From JBQTJN01 sp052387095 (GTDB lineage: Bacteria; Pseudomonadota; Alphaproteobacteria; Micavibrionales; Micavibrionaceae): a DNA stretch of 8,282 bases. A model generated the notes under the pieces. That model did no database searches, had not been told where the DNA came from, and saw nothing but the letters and a program-made list of their open reading frames with translations. Made by a program: the position numbers and the translations under genes. This document shows, in pieces, positions 1-5,729 of the stretch. Where the stretch lies: NCBI GenBank assembly GCA_052387095.1, contig JBQTJN010000025.1, forward strand, positions 1 through 8,282. The letters are read 5' to 3'. The first letter of the stretch is position 1. Each line of letters starts with the position of its first letter.

Positions 1-334
1 TGTTGGTTTGCGTGCCGGAACCGGTCTGCCACACGGCGAGGGGAAAGTGCCCCGCCAGCGTGCCGTCAATCACCTCTTCGGCCGCTTTCACAATCGCATC
101 GCCAGGTTTTTTGTCGAGCAGGCCCATCTCCATATTGGTCAGCGCCGCCGCTTTCTTCTGGATCCCGAAGGCACGCACCAGTGGCGCCGGCATCTTCTCC
201 TCGCCGATATCGAAATTCTGTAAGGATCGCTGCGTCTGTGCGCCCCAGTATTTATCGGACTGAACCGCAATTTCGCCGAAGGAGTCGGTCTCGGCGCGGG
301 TGGCGGAGGAGGGGATTTTTTTATGAAGTTCCAT
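1..334 (-). CDS. fumC: Fumarate hydratase class II, N-terminal part (cut by window edge)
   Basis: Class II fumarase, which reversibly hydrates fumarate to L-malate in the TCA cycle; a cytoplasmic, oxygen-stable homotetramer without an iron-sulfur cluster. The reverse strand from the ATG at 334 reads 111 intact codons to the window edge. Visible family blocks are ETDSFGEIAV (residues 15-24), KYWGAQTQRSLQNF (28-41), an EVIDG block (87-91), HFPLAVWQTGSGTQTN (96-111) with the TGSGTQ substrate-binding loop. The family is about 460 residues, so roughly three quarters of the gene lies outside the window, including the catalytic serine loop. The start is the first Met before the conserved block and fits the usual family N-terminus. 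The ribosome-binding site is weak (GTGAG, inside a small inverted repeat described separately). Identity is near certain against other class II lyases (aspartase, argininosuccinate lyase) because of the ETDSFGEI and KYWGAQTQRS blocks. Confidence 0.95.
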   Translation of the reverse strand, partial: MELHKKIPSSATRAETDSFGEIAVQSDKYWGAQTQRSLQNFDIGEEKMPAPLVRAFGIQKKAAALTNMEMGLLDKKPGDAIVKAAEEVIDGTLAGHFPLAVWQTGSGTQTN

Positions 335-341
335 TTTATAT

Positions 342-358
342 CTCACTTATCAAGTGAG
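342..358 (-). promoter_or_regulatory. Perfect 7-bp inverted repeat in the fumC leader
   Basis: CTCACTT (342-348), a 3-base centre, then AAGTGAG (352-358) form a perfect inverted repeat ending 7 bases before the fumC ATG. The only SD-like stretch (GTGAG) lies within one arm, so in RNA a short hairpin could hide it; in DNA the symmetry could be an operator. A -10-like TATGAT lies just upstream on the minus strand, without a convincing -35. Function is inference. Confidence 0.35.
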
Positions 359-448
359 GCAATCATAACACCGGAGATTGAAAAAGAAAGTGCGGCAATC
401 TGAGTGGGGATTTTCAGGCCCTTTTATAGATTGGTCGTTCTGGTCTTC

Positions 449-853
449 TCACTCCGGTAGAATTTCAAAGATTTCTCCCTCGTTATTATAAACCAGGCAA
501 TGCATTCTGCTTGTGTCCCGTATAGCGGGGTCATCGGGTGCATCAAATCTGTATATTTCTCCGCTGATAATCAGCTCTCTGAAAAGAGCCCCATTAGGTT
601 CATAAGCCGGCAAGGCCTCGCCTTCCTGCATTTTTTGCTGAACTTCATCTTTGGTGCCCGGCACGATAAAAATCTGATAGCGGCCGTATATCTCGGGAGA
701 TCTGGCATTATAAATGCGAATCATGACCGCCGGCCGGCTCTGAAAATACGTTGAAAGATCATGTTTGTCCGTTGTGCAGACAGTCACCGCCTCCAGATTT
801 TTTACCTTAAGCTTTTGAAAATCAAAATAATAATTTCTATCGGTATGGCGCAT
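449..853 (-). CDS. Hypothetical protein, 134 aa
   Basis: I do not recognise this protein. It is a 134-residue, probably cytoplasmic protein with no signal peptide or membrane segment. It opens with a charged stretch and contains a strand-rich middle (PAVMIRIYNARSPEIYGRY, about 41-59), a probable helix with KDEVQQKMQEGEA (68-80) and an acidic C-terminus ending EIFEILPE. It has two cysteines and no obvious metal motif. The ATG at 853 is preceded by GGAA at suitable spacing, and an in-frame stop lies only a few codons upstream, fixing the start. A sigma70-like promoter sits upstream at 993-1021. Base use is more AT-rich than in purK or fumC. It lies between purK and fumC on the same strand but has gaps of about 170 and 114 bases, so it is likely its own transcription unit. 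A plus-strand frame (500-754) overlaps it but shows no protein-like features. Confidence 0.6.
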   Translation of the reverse strand: MRHTDRNYYFDFQKLKVKNLEAVTVCTTDKHDLSTYFQSRPAVMIRIYNARSPEIYGRYQIFIVPGTKDEVQQKMQEGEALPAYEPNGALFRELIISGEIYRFDAPDDPAIRDTSRMHCLVYNNEGEIFEILPE

Positions 854-992
854 ATCGTTCCAGAGTTTCTATGCCGGGTCTCTTTCAAAACCAACTTGTG
901 GCGGTAAATCTGGCTCGAAAAATTTCGTGGAAATTCTGGTTATTGACGGAATATTACTCAAAAAGTGCCTCTGATATTTTTTTATTACACAA

Positions 993-1021
993 AATATACC
1001 AAAAGAAGCACAATTAAGCAA
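993..1021 (-). promoter_or_regulatory. Sigma70-like promoter for the 134-aa gene
   Basis: On the minus strand TTGCTT (1021-1016), a 17-base spacer, and TATATT (998-993). The predicted start is near 986, giving a leader of about 130 bases before the ATG at 853. The -35 overlaps the end of purK. Spacing is ideal and the surroundings are AT-rich. Confidence 0.5.
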
Positions 1022-1023
1022 AA

Positions 1024-2097
1024 TTAAGTATGACTTTTCCCCAGGATAGTCACATGCCCCATCTTGCGGCCCGGCTTTATGTCTTGCTTGCCATACAGGT
1101 GAAGACAAGCATTTTCTTGGCCGAGATATCCATAAGCCTTGAAGGCATCTTCGCCGATCAGATTGATCATCTCGGCCCCGCTATGCGCCTCGGCTGAGCC
1201 TACGGGCAAGCCGCAGACGCACCTGACATGCTGCTCGAACTGGGAGGTGGCGCAGGCATCGATGGTCCAGTGGCCGGAATTATGGGTGCGGGGAGCGATC
1301 TCGTTGGCGAGGATCTTGTCATCCTTCGTCAGGAACAGCTCGATGGTCAGGACGCCACGCAGGTTCACAGCTTCGGCTAGGCGCCGGACCTTTGCCAAAG
1401 CGCGTTCGGAAATGTCCTTGTCGAACGGCGCAGGGTAGATTGTGCGGTCGAGAATATGGTTCTTGTGCTGGTTTAACATCGGCCCGTAAGTCGCAATCGC
1501 CCCCGAGGCATCGCGGGCGATAATAACGGACAGCTCGTCGCGGAAATCGACCACCTCTTCGGAGATCAGTTTCTGGCCATTAAACTTACGAATCGTATCG
1601 TTAATATTATCTCCGATCTTGTACAGTGACTGGCCTTTTCCGTCATATCCCATACGTGTGGTTTTAAGTATGCAGCGGTCCGTACCCCAGGCCTTGAGGG
1701 TTGCAGTTACGTCCTCGGGGCTGTCGATTTCCATCCAGCGCGCGGTCGGGATTTCGATGCTGTTAAGATAAGTTTTCTCGGCGATCCGGTCCTGCGAAAT
1801 CTCCAGTAGCCTCTCATCCGGATAAACCGGTTTAAGAGTCTTAAGGTAGCGCACTGTTTCAATAGGAATATTCTCGAATTCATAAGTGATGATATCGACT
1901 TTGGCGGCAAATTCGGCCAGTTGGGCCCGGTCTTGGTACTCAGCCACTATGCTCCCGCTCGAAACCTGGCTGGCGGGGGCATTTTTCTCGGGAGTGTAAA
2001 TAATGACCTGAATACCCAGCTCGGCGGCGGCCAGCGCGCTCATCCGGCCAAGCTGCCCCCCACCCAATATTCCAAGCGTTATGTGCTTCATATTCAT
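1024..2097 (-). CDS. purK: N5-carboxyaminoimidazole ribonucleotide synthase (PurK)
   Basis: ATP-grasp enzyme of purine synthesis: converts AIR, ATP and bicarbonate to N5-CAIR, the substrate of PurE; cytoplasmic. The 357 residues match the usual family length (about 355-380). Visible motifs are the N-terminal dinucleotide-like loop GGGQLGRM (12-19), TYEFENIP (71-78), the ATP-grasp glycine loop KTTRMGYDGKGQ (145-156), the VVDFRDELSV block, and the metal/ATP-binding NEIAPRTHNSGHWT (265-278). All expected elements are present, so it should be active. Met1 and Met3 are both possible starts; neither has a strong SD. Its natural partner purE lies upstream on the same strand, but a gene on the opposite strand lies between them, so purK must have its own promoter or be reached by antisense read-through of that gene. 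I could not find a convincing -35/-10 pair in 2098-2208. Confidence 0.96.
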   Translation of the reverse strand: MNMKHITLGILGGGQLGRMSALAAAELGIQVIIYTPEKNAPASQVSSGSIVAEYQDRAQLAEFAAKVDIITYEFENIPIETVRYLKTLKPVYPDERLLEISQDRIAEKTYLNSIEIPTARWMEIDSPEDVTATLKAWGTDRCILKTTRMGYDGKGQSLYKIGDNINDTIRKFNGQKLISEEVVDFRDELSVIIARDASGAIATYGPMLNQHKNHILDRTIYPAPFDKDISERALAKVRRLAEAVNLRGVLTIELFLTKDDKILANEIAPRTHNSGHWTIDACATSQFEQHVRCVCGLPVGSAEAHSGAEMINLIGEDAFKAYGYLGQENACLHLYGKQDIKPGRKMGHVTILGKSHT

Positions 2098-2208
2098 ATC
2101 AAAAAGCTTGTACCTGCATTCAGGGCCAATGAAAAGTTTGAAAATTTTAAAGGTTTGTCGTAAACAAGGGCATGTTAAATTATGTAATGTAAAAACCGGA
2201 TTGAAATT

Positions 2209-2517
2209 TTGAGCAAAATTCTTAAACTATCTTTGGCGTTTATCACAGCAGTTAGTGTCATAAATGTTGTGGGCTGCGGAGATAATTCCGCTGACTCTGA
2301 GCTTCCTAAAAAAACATTAGGATGCTCCCTGAGAGTGATCACCACGAAACCTGTTCCTGGAGAGGTGGATGTTGCGTGGGATGAAGCTTGCCTCAGGAAA
2401 AACGGTGCGACAGAAAAAGAAATTTATACGATTAATCGACCGTCGCCGAGCAATAAGATTTTACGAAAAGAATATGATGAGAAGCATCCTGAATTTGCAA
2501 CGCAGGAAATAAAATAA
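2209..2517 (+). CDS. Small putative lipoprotein, 102 aa
   Basis: Family not recognised. The N-terminus is a clear lipoprotein signal: positive n-region (SKILK), hydrophobic core to about residue 21, and a VVGC lipobox with the lipidated cysteine at residue 23. The mature part is about 80 residues, hydrophilic, with two further cysteines (39 and 61) that could form a disulfide in the periplasm, and a lysine/glutamate-rich C-terminus. Start is TTG at 2209, with GGA 8 bases upstream; no in-frame ATG or GTG gives the signal peptide, because an upstream in-frame ATG is followed at once by TAA. It runs against purE and purK and its stop lies 7 bases from the purE stop (tail to tail). Its sequence is clearly more AT-rich than both neighbours, consistent with later acquisition, though this is inference. 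Cellular role unknown. Confidence 0.7.
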   Translation: MSKILKLSLAFITAVSVINVVGCGDNSADSELPKKTLGCSLRVITTKPVPGEVDVAWDEACLRKNGATEKEIYTINRPSPSNKILRKEYDEKHPEFATQEIK

Positions 2518-2557
2518 AAACAGACTACTTGGGCGTTTCCGAAACGTTGTCGGTCTG
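2511..2557 (-). terminator. Possible terminator at the end of purE
   Basis: On the minus strand, CAGAC and GTCTG (outer 5-bp stem, 2553-2557 with 2521-2525) enclose an inner CGTTTC/GAAACG hairpin (2534-2546) and are followed directly by TTTTTATTTT (2520-2511). The stem lies over the last purE codons. The outer stem is short and interrupted, so termination strength is uncertain. Confidence 0.4.
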
Positions 2558-3019
2558 CTTCGCGCGGTAGGCCTCCAGTTTGGCTGAAATCGCCGCGTCC
2601 GAAAGCGCGACTATGGATGCCGCCAATATGCCCGCGTTTTTCGCGCCCGGTTCGCCGATGGCCAATGTCCCGACCGGAATGCCGCCCGGCATCTGCGCGA
2701 TCGACAATAAACTATCCATGCCTTTGAGCGCCTTGCTCTCGACCGGCACGCCGAGCACGGGCAGCACCGTCATGCTCGCTGCCATGCCGGGCAGATGTGC
2801 CGCGCCGCCGGCACCGGCAATGATAACTTTCAATCCGCGGCTCTTTGCGGTCTTGGCGTATTCATAGAGTCGTTCGGGGGTGCGGTGGGCGGAAACGATT
2901 TTGACCTCGTGCGGCACGCCGAGTTCGTGCAGGACATCATGCGCATGCTTCAAAGTCTCCCAGTCGGACTGCGAGCCCATGATGACGCCGACAATGGGAT
3001 TGGGATCTTCGTAAGTCAT
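2525..3019 (-). CDS. purE: N5-carboxyaminoimidazole ribonucleotide mutase (PurE, class I)
   Basis: Converts N5-CAIR, the PurK product, to CAIR by moving the carboxylate from N5 to C4; cytoplasmic homo-octamer. The 164 residues fit class I PurE. Motifs visible are GSQSDW (15-20) in the nucleotide-binding loop, SAHRTP (43-48) with the catalytic histidine at 45 (same number as in E. coli), GAGGAAHLPGM (69-79), and PGGIPVGTLAIG. The presence of purK in the same locus fits the class I mutase activity rather than the class II AIR carboxylase. There is no SD before the ATG; instead a TTGCTT-17-TATACA promoter puts the predicted transcription start at the ATG, so a leaderless mRNA is likely. Gene order purE then purK on the minus strand is interrupted by the oppositely oriented lipoprotein gene. 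Confidence 0.97.
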   Translation of the reverse strand: MTYEDPNPIVGVIMGSQSDWETLKHAHDVLHELGVPHEVKIVSAHRTPERLYEYAKTAKSRGLKVIIAGAGGAAHLPGMAASMTVLPVLGVPVESKALKGMDSLLSIAQMPGGIPVGTLAIGEPGAKNAGILAASIVALSDAAISAKLEAYRAKQTDNVSETPK

Positions 3020-3025
3020 TGGAGA

Positions 3026-3054
3026 TGTATAAAGGGAAGAAGAGGCTTAAGCAA
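3026..3054 (-). promoter_or_regulatory. purE promoter, predicted leaderless
   Basis: Minus strand: TTGCTT (3054-3049), exactly 17 bases, TATACA (3031-3026). The start expected about 7 bases after the -10 falls on the A of the purE ATG (3019). The -35 overlaps the stop codon of the DUF465 gene. The region before the ATG is pyrimidine-rich and has no Shine-Dalgarno, which agrees with a leaderless transcript. Confidence 0.6.
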
Positions 3055-3250
3055 TAATATCGTCGATGAGGGAGGATTCGAGCTTCTGGATCATGTCCCG
3101 CAGCCAGAGTTTCTTCTTTTTAAGGGTCTGCGCCTGCAACAGGTTGACGGGCTGGCCGCAATTCATCATGCGGTCAATTTCATCGTCGAGAGCCTGATGC
3201 TCCGTTTTATAAGCGGTCAGTTTGAGCCGTAGCTCTTCCTGACCTTCCAT
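3047..3250 (-). CDS. DUF465/YdcH-family small protein
   Basis: Small (67 aa) helical protein of the DUF465 (YdcH-like) family, whose function is not established. It is a helical hairpin: first helix with ELRLKLTAYKTEHQALDDEID (about 6-26) carrying the family's EH..LD..I pattern, a turn with CGQPVNLLQ, and a second helix with LKKKKLWLRDMIQKLES (43-59), ending DDIIA. The KKKKL..RDMI pattern is typical of the family. I chose the ATG at 3250 because it gives the normal family length; an in-frame ATG at 3310 would add 20 residues with no family resemblance. Neither start has a good SD in the expected transcript. A strong promoter lies at 3326-3353. It ends just before the purE promoter and stands divergent to the phosphofructokinase gene. 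Confidence 0.85.
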   Translation of the reverse strand: MEGQEELRLKLTAYKTEHQALDDEIDRMMNCGQPVNLLQAQTLKKKKLWLRDMIQKLESSLIDDIIA

Positions 3251-3262
3251 AACAGAAAAATC

Positions 3263-3305
3263 GTACAAAATTTTTAACCTTCTAAAACAGTAGGTTGTAC
3301 AAAAT
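3263..3305. promoter_or_regulatory. Nested direct and inverted repeats between DUF465 and pfk
   Basis: GTACAAAAT occurs twice (3263-3271 and 3297-3305), flanking an inverted pair AACCT (3276-3280) and AGGTT (3292-3296). The block lies in the presumed leader of the DUF465 gene and upstream of the divergent pfk gene. It could be an operator or RNA structure; function is inference. Confidence 0.3.
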
Positions 3306-3325
3306 AGCATTGCAGAATGTCTTCC

Positions 3326-3353
3326 ATTATATCATAGAATCGCAAAAGTGCAA
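3326..3353 (-). promoter_or_regulatory. Strong sigma70-like promoter for the DUF465 gene
   Basis: Minus strand: TTGCAC (3353-3348), 16-base spacer, perfect TATAAT (3331-3326). Predicted start near 3319. That gives a leader of about 70 bases to the ATG at 3250, or about 9 bases to the alternative ATG at 3310. Confidence 0.6.
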
Positions 3354-3385
3354 AGCAGCGTAACGCCTTATCCAGAGTTTTAAAA

Positions 3386-4471
3386 GTGAGCAAGTCCTTG
3401 AAAAAAATAGCCATTCTGACCAGCGGCGGTGATTGTGCCGGCCTCAATGCCGTGATGCGGGCCATCGTTTACCGGGCTGATGCGCTCGGCTGGGAGGTTG
3501 TAGGGGTAGAAAACGGCACTGCCGGTCTGCTGGATGAACCCTACCGGACCCGCGCCCTGCGCCCGGATCATTTTGATGGTTTCATCATGCGCCAGGGGGG
3601 CACCATCCTCGGCACCACCAACAGCCGCAACCCGTTCAAATACCCGGGTGACGACGGCAGCGTGAAGGACCGCTCCGGTGAAGTCATCGAAGCGTTCGGC
3701 AAGCTCGGCATCGATGCCGTCATAGGTATCGGCGGCGATGGCAGTTTTGAAATCCTGAGCAAGCTCGCCAAGAAAGGTGGCATCAATCTCGTCGGCGTTC
3801 CCAAAACCATCGACAACGATCTGGCGCTGACCGATAAATCCATCGGCTTCGACACGGCGGTGTCCGTGGCGACGGAAGCGCTCGACCGCCTGCAGCCGAC
3901 AGCCGCCAGCCACGACCGCGTTATGATTTTGGAAGTCATGGGCCGCGATGCCGGCCATATCGCGCTGAACGCAGGGATTGCAGGCGGGGCCGATATTATC
4001 CTCATTCCCGAAATTCCCTACAGTCTCGAAAAAATCGCGGAGAAAATTGAATCCGTCAAACAAACCGGCCGCAATTTTGCCCTTGTCATCGTTTCCGAAT
4101 CCGTCAAAACGCCGGACGGCAAACCCATACAGGTCACGCATTCGGGCGGTGAACAACGTTATGGTGGCATCGGCGAATATCTTGCCGCAAAAATCGCCGA
4201 CGCGACCGGTTCGGAAACCCGTGTCACGGTGCTCGGCCATTTGCAGCGCGGCGGCTCACCCACTTATAACGACCGGCTGCTGGCACAGGCGCTCGGCGTG
4301 CGCGCCGTTGACCTGGTCAATGAAGGCAAGTTCGGCCGCATGGTCGCCTGGCAGAATCGCCATGTCGTGGATGTTTCCATTACCGAGGCCATCCAGCGCT
4401 GCCGAACGGTCAAACCCGACAGCGCCCTCGTGCATACGGCGAAATCCCTAGGGATATCTTTCGGGAATTGA
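3386..4471 (+). CDS. pfkA: 6-phosphofructokinase (PfkA family, G/K active-site type)
   Basis: Phosphorylates fructose 6-phosphate to fructose 1,6-bisphosphate in glycolysis; cytoplasmic. The 361 residues are longer than E. coli PfkA (320), as in mixed-substrate group relatives. Seen motifs: LTSGGDCAGLNAVMR (11-25), TTNSRNPF, GGDGS (116-120), PKTIDND (139-145) with the catalytic Asp143, MGRDAGHIA, PEIPY, and LGHLQRGGSPTYNDR. Donor choice in this family depends on two positions: Gly119 (E. coli Gly104) is the ATP-type residue, while Lys140 (E. coli Gly124) is the residue found in pyrophosphate enzymes. The donor (ATP or PPi) therefore cannot be called from sequence. The start is GTG at 3386 with AGAG 8 bases upstream; a TTG four codons later is the alternative, and no ATG is available. 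It is single, divergent from the DUF465 gene, and followed by REP-like hairpins that may end its transcript. Confidence 0.95.
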   Translation: MSKSLKKIAILTSGGDCAGLNAVMRAIVYRADALGWEVVGVENGTAGLLDEPYRTRALRPDHFDGFIMRQGGTILGTTNSRNPFKYPGDDGSVKDRSGEVIEAFGKLGIDAVIGIGGDGSFEILSKLAKKGGINLVGVPKTIDNDLALTDKSIGFDTAVSVATEALDRLQPTAASHDRVMILEVMGRDAGHIALNAGIAGGADIILIPEIPYSLEKIAEKIESVKQTGRNFALVIVSESVKTPDGKPIQVTHSGGEQRYGGIGEYLAAKIADATGSETRVTVLGHLQRGGSPTYNDRLLAQALGVRAVDLVNEGKFGRMVAWQNRHVVDVSITEAIQRCRTVKPDSALVHTAKSLGISFGN

Positions 4472-4481
4472 ACATCAGTGC

Positions 4482-4534
4482 TTTCCCCGCGAAAGCGGGG
4501 ATCATTTTTAAGGCCCCCGCTTCCGCGGGGGAAA
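4482..4534. repeat. REP-like pair of GC-rich hairpins in inverted arrangement
   Basis: Hairpin 1 is CCCCGC-GAAA-GCGGGG (4485-4500), a perfect 6-bp stem with a GNRA loop. Hairpin 2 is CCCCCGC-TTCC-GCGGGGG (4514-4531), a perfect 7-bp stem. With flanking TTT and AAA the two units are near-exact reverse complements (one indel, one mismatch), so they can also fold into one long hairpin. ATCATTTTTA follows hairpin 1, so it can act as the pfk terminator. The form matches REP/BIME-type extragenic palindromes known from many proteobacteria. Confidence 0.75.
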
Positions 4535-4553
4535 CAGAATCAATTAATCTTTA

Positions 4554-4582
4554 TTGCGGGGATGCCGCGCACACGGTAATCT
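4554..4582 (+). promoter_or_regulatory. Promoter of the PH-domain operon, predicted leaderless
   Basis: TTGCGG (4554-4559), a 17-base spacer, and TAATCT (4577-4582). The expected start, about 7 bases later, is at the A of the ATG (4589). Only AAAAGT separates the -10 from the ATG and there is no Shine-Dalgarno. Confidence 0.45.
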
Positions 4583-4588
4583 AAAAGT

Positions 4589-5119
4589 ATGCTCTATGTT
4601 CAGCAATCGCTCGGCCCCAATGAGGAACTGGTCCATGTCGGACAGTTTCACTGGATGTATACCTTCAATGCCTTTCTCTCGATCTTATGGGGAATCGCCG
4701 GCAGCCTCCTGGTCATCATTGCCGCAGTTTTTGCCTACAAGCAGCTCGGAAAATTCCCGGCCAATCTCGACTGGGTGCAGGCGATGCAATATCTGCATCC
4801 CGGCATACGCATTGTCTCGTTCGTGATTTTTGTGTTCGGCCTGCTTGGTTTTGCGCACAAGATGGTCATACGCGCCACAACAGAGATCGCCATTACCAAC
4901 AGCCGTATTGTTTTCAAAAAAGGATTGATCGCCCGCCAGGTCGGAGAACTCAGCATCGACCGCATAGAGGGCGTGACCATTCTTCAATCCGTTTGCGGCA
5001 GGATGTTTAATTACGGACGCCTTGCCATTCGCGGCATGGGGATCGGCGAGGTTGTTTTGCCGCCCATCTCCGATCCGATCATGTTTCGCCAGGCCATAGA
5101 AAAAGCGAGGGCTATCTGA
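4589..5119 (+). CDS. Bacterial PH-domain (bPH2/DUF304) membrane protein, first of pair
   Basis: Membrane protein of 176 residues with a bacterial pleckstrin-homology-like domain; no enzymatic role is known for the family. Two membrane segments are visible, about 27-50 and 72-89, joined by a loop of some 22 residues (KQLGKFPANLDW...). The bPH2 domain follows (about 93-175): strands TEIAITNSRIVFKKGLI, then the typical ELSIDRIEGVTILQS segment, GRMFNYGRLAIRG, and a C-terminal helix with DPIMFRQAIEKARA. The orientation of the domain is not determined here, but in such proteins it is usually taken as cytoplasmic. Start ATG at 4589 sits 6 bases after a -10-like TAATCT, with no SD. The stop overlaps the next start by one base (TGATG), so the two genes are translated together and their products probably form a complex. 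Confidence 0.85.
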   Translation: MLYVQQSLGPNEELVHVGQFHWMYTFNAFLSILWGIAGSLLVIIAAVFAYKQLGKFPANLDWVQAMQYLHPGIRIVSFVIFVFGLLGFAHKMVIRATTEIAITNSRIVFKKGLIARQVGELSIDRIEGVTILQSVCGRMFNYGRLAIRGMGIGEVVLPPISDPIMFRQAIEKARAI

Positions 5120-5589
5120 TGCCATTTAAATGGAACCGTATGAATGAAGTCGAGGAACGTCTGGTCGAGGGCGAAAAGATCGTCCGCACCGCCGCCATCC
5201 ATTGGGGCATATACTGGAAAGCGTGCGCGGTTTTTGTGTTTTCGCTGTTGGTGGCGTTGGTTTTTGCGGTTGAACTCGGGATCTTCCTCGCCTTTGTCGC
5301 CATCATCATGGGCGTCTATGCCGTCATTAAAAAAGAAATCCTGCTGCTTGTCCTGACCGACAAGCGCATCCTGACGCGCTATGGCATGCTGCAGGTCGAT
5401 GTTGTCGACATCCATTTCGACAAAGTCGAAAGCGTGGAACTGGAGCGCATGTGGCTGGGCTATATGCTCGGCTATGCGAACGTGATCCTGATGGGGACCG
5501 GCAACCGTTATATCGTGATCCCGTATGTAGCCAATGGCGTGGATATCCGCCGCACCTATAATGAACTGACGTTGAATAAAGATAATTAA
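5119..5589 (+). CDS. Bacterial PH-domain (bPH2/DUF304) membrane protein, second of pair
   Basis: Companion of the preceding gene, 156 residues. An N-terminal amphipathic stretch (MNEVEERLVEGEKIVRTA) leads to a long hydrophobic block, probably two membrane segments (about 34-50 and 54-70). The bPH2 domain follows (about 71-150), with EILLLVLTDKRILTRYGML, DIHFDKVESVELER, and GNRYIVIPYVANG. It keeps the family pattern of a strand pair with TDKRI, then a 'D-K-V-E-S-V' strand, then a glycine-rich turn. The start ATG overlaps the upstream stop by one base and has a good SD, GAGGG at 5107-5111, inside the end of the upstream gene. The two proteins share architecture but little sequence, suggesting an old duplication or a heteromeric pair. 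Function is unknown. Immediately after the stop the sequence passes into mobile-element debris. Confidence 0.85.
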   Translation: MPFKWNRMNEVEERLVEGEKIVRTAAIHWGIYWKACAVFVFSLLVALVFAVELGIFLAFVAIIMGVYAVIKKEILLLVLTDKRILTRYGMLQVDVVDIHFDKVESVELERMWLGYMLGYANVILMGTGNRYIVIPYVANGVDIRRTYNELTLNKDN

Positions 5590-5729
5590 TTTTCATAAAA
5601 TTTGACGTTTGCAACATTTCCAATAGACTTGATTCCGAACTATTTTCATACAGCAAGATTGGCATTGTAAAGCCCTGCGATGAGAGAGAAGCGCAGACCG
5701 AAGCGTTTTCGTCTGTTCCTGTATTTATC
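5590..5729. other. Unassigned stretch before the transposase fragment
   Basis: AT-rich, with one plus-strand frame open throughout and joined to the transposase fragment, but with no start codon near its beginning and no recognised motif. Probably part of the decayed element or foreign debris. Confidence 0.35.

Noticed and set aside
500..754. Plus-strand frame opposite the 134-aa gene
   Set aside because: No SD or recognisable features, while the minus-strand gene has a promoter, SD and more protein-like composition.
869..1108. Minus-strand frame of 79 codons overlapping the purK C-terminus
   Set aside because: Its first third overlaps purK in another frame and the rest is low-complexity intergenic DNA containing a promoter; no motif.
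1139..1438. Plus-strand frame opposite purK
   Set aside because: Antisense shadow of the conserved ATP-grasp region with no features of its own.
3380..4240. Long minus-strand frame (286 codons) opposite the phosphofructokinase gene
   Set aside because: It is the mirror of a fully conserved gene in GC-rich sequence; the translation shows no domain or family pattern.
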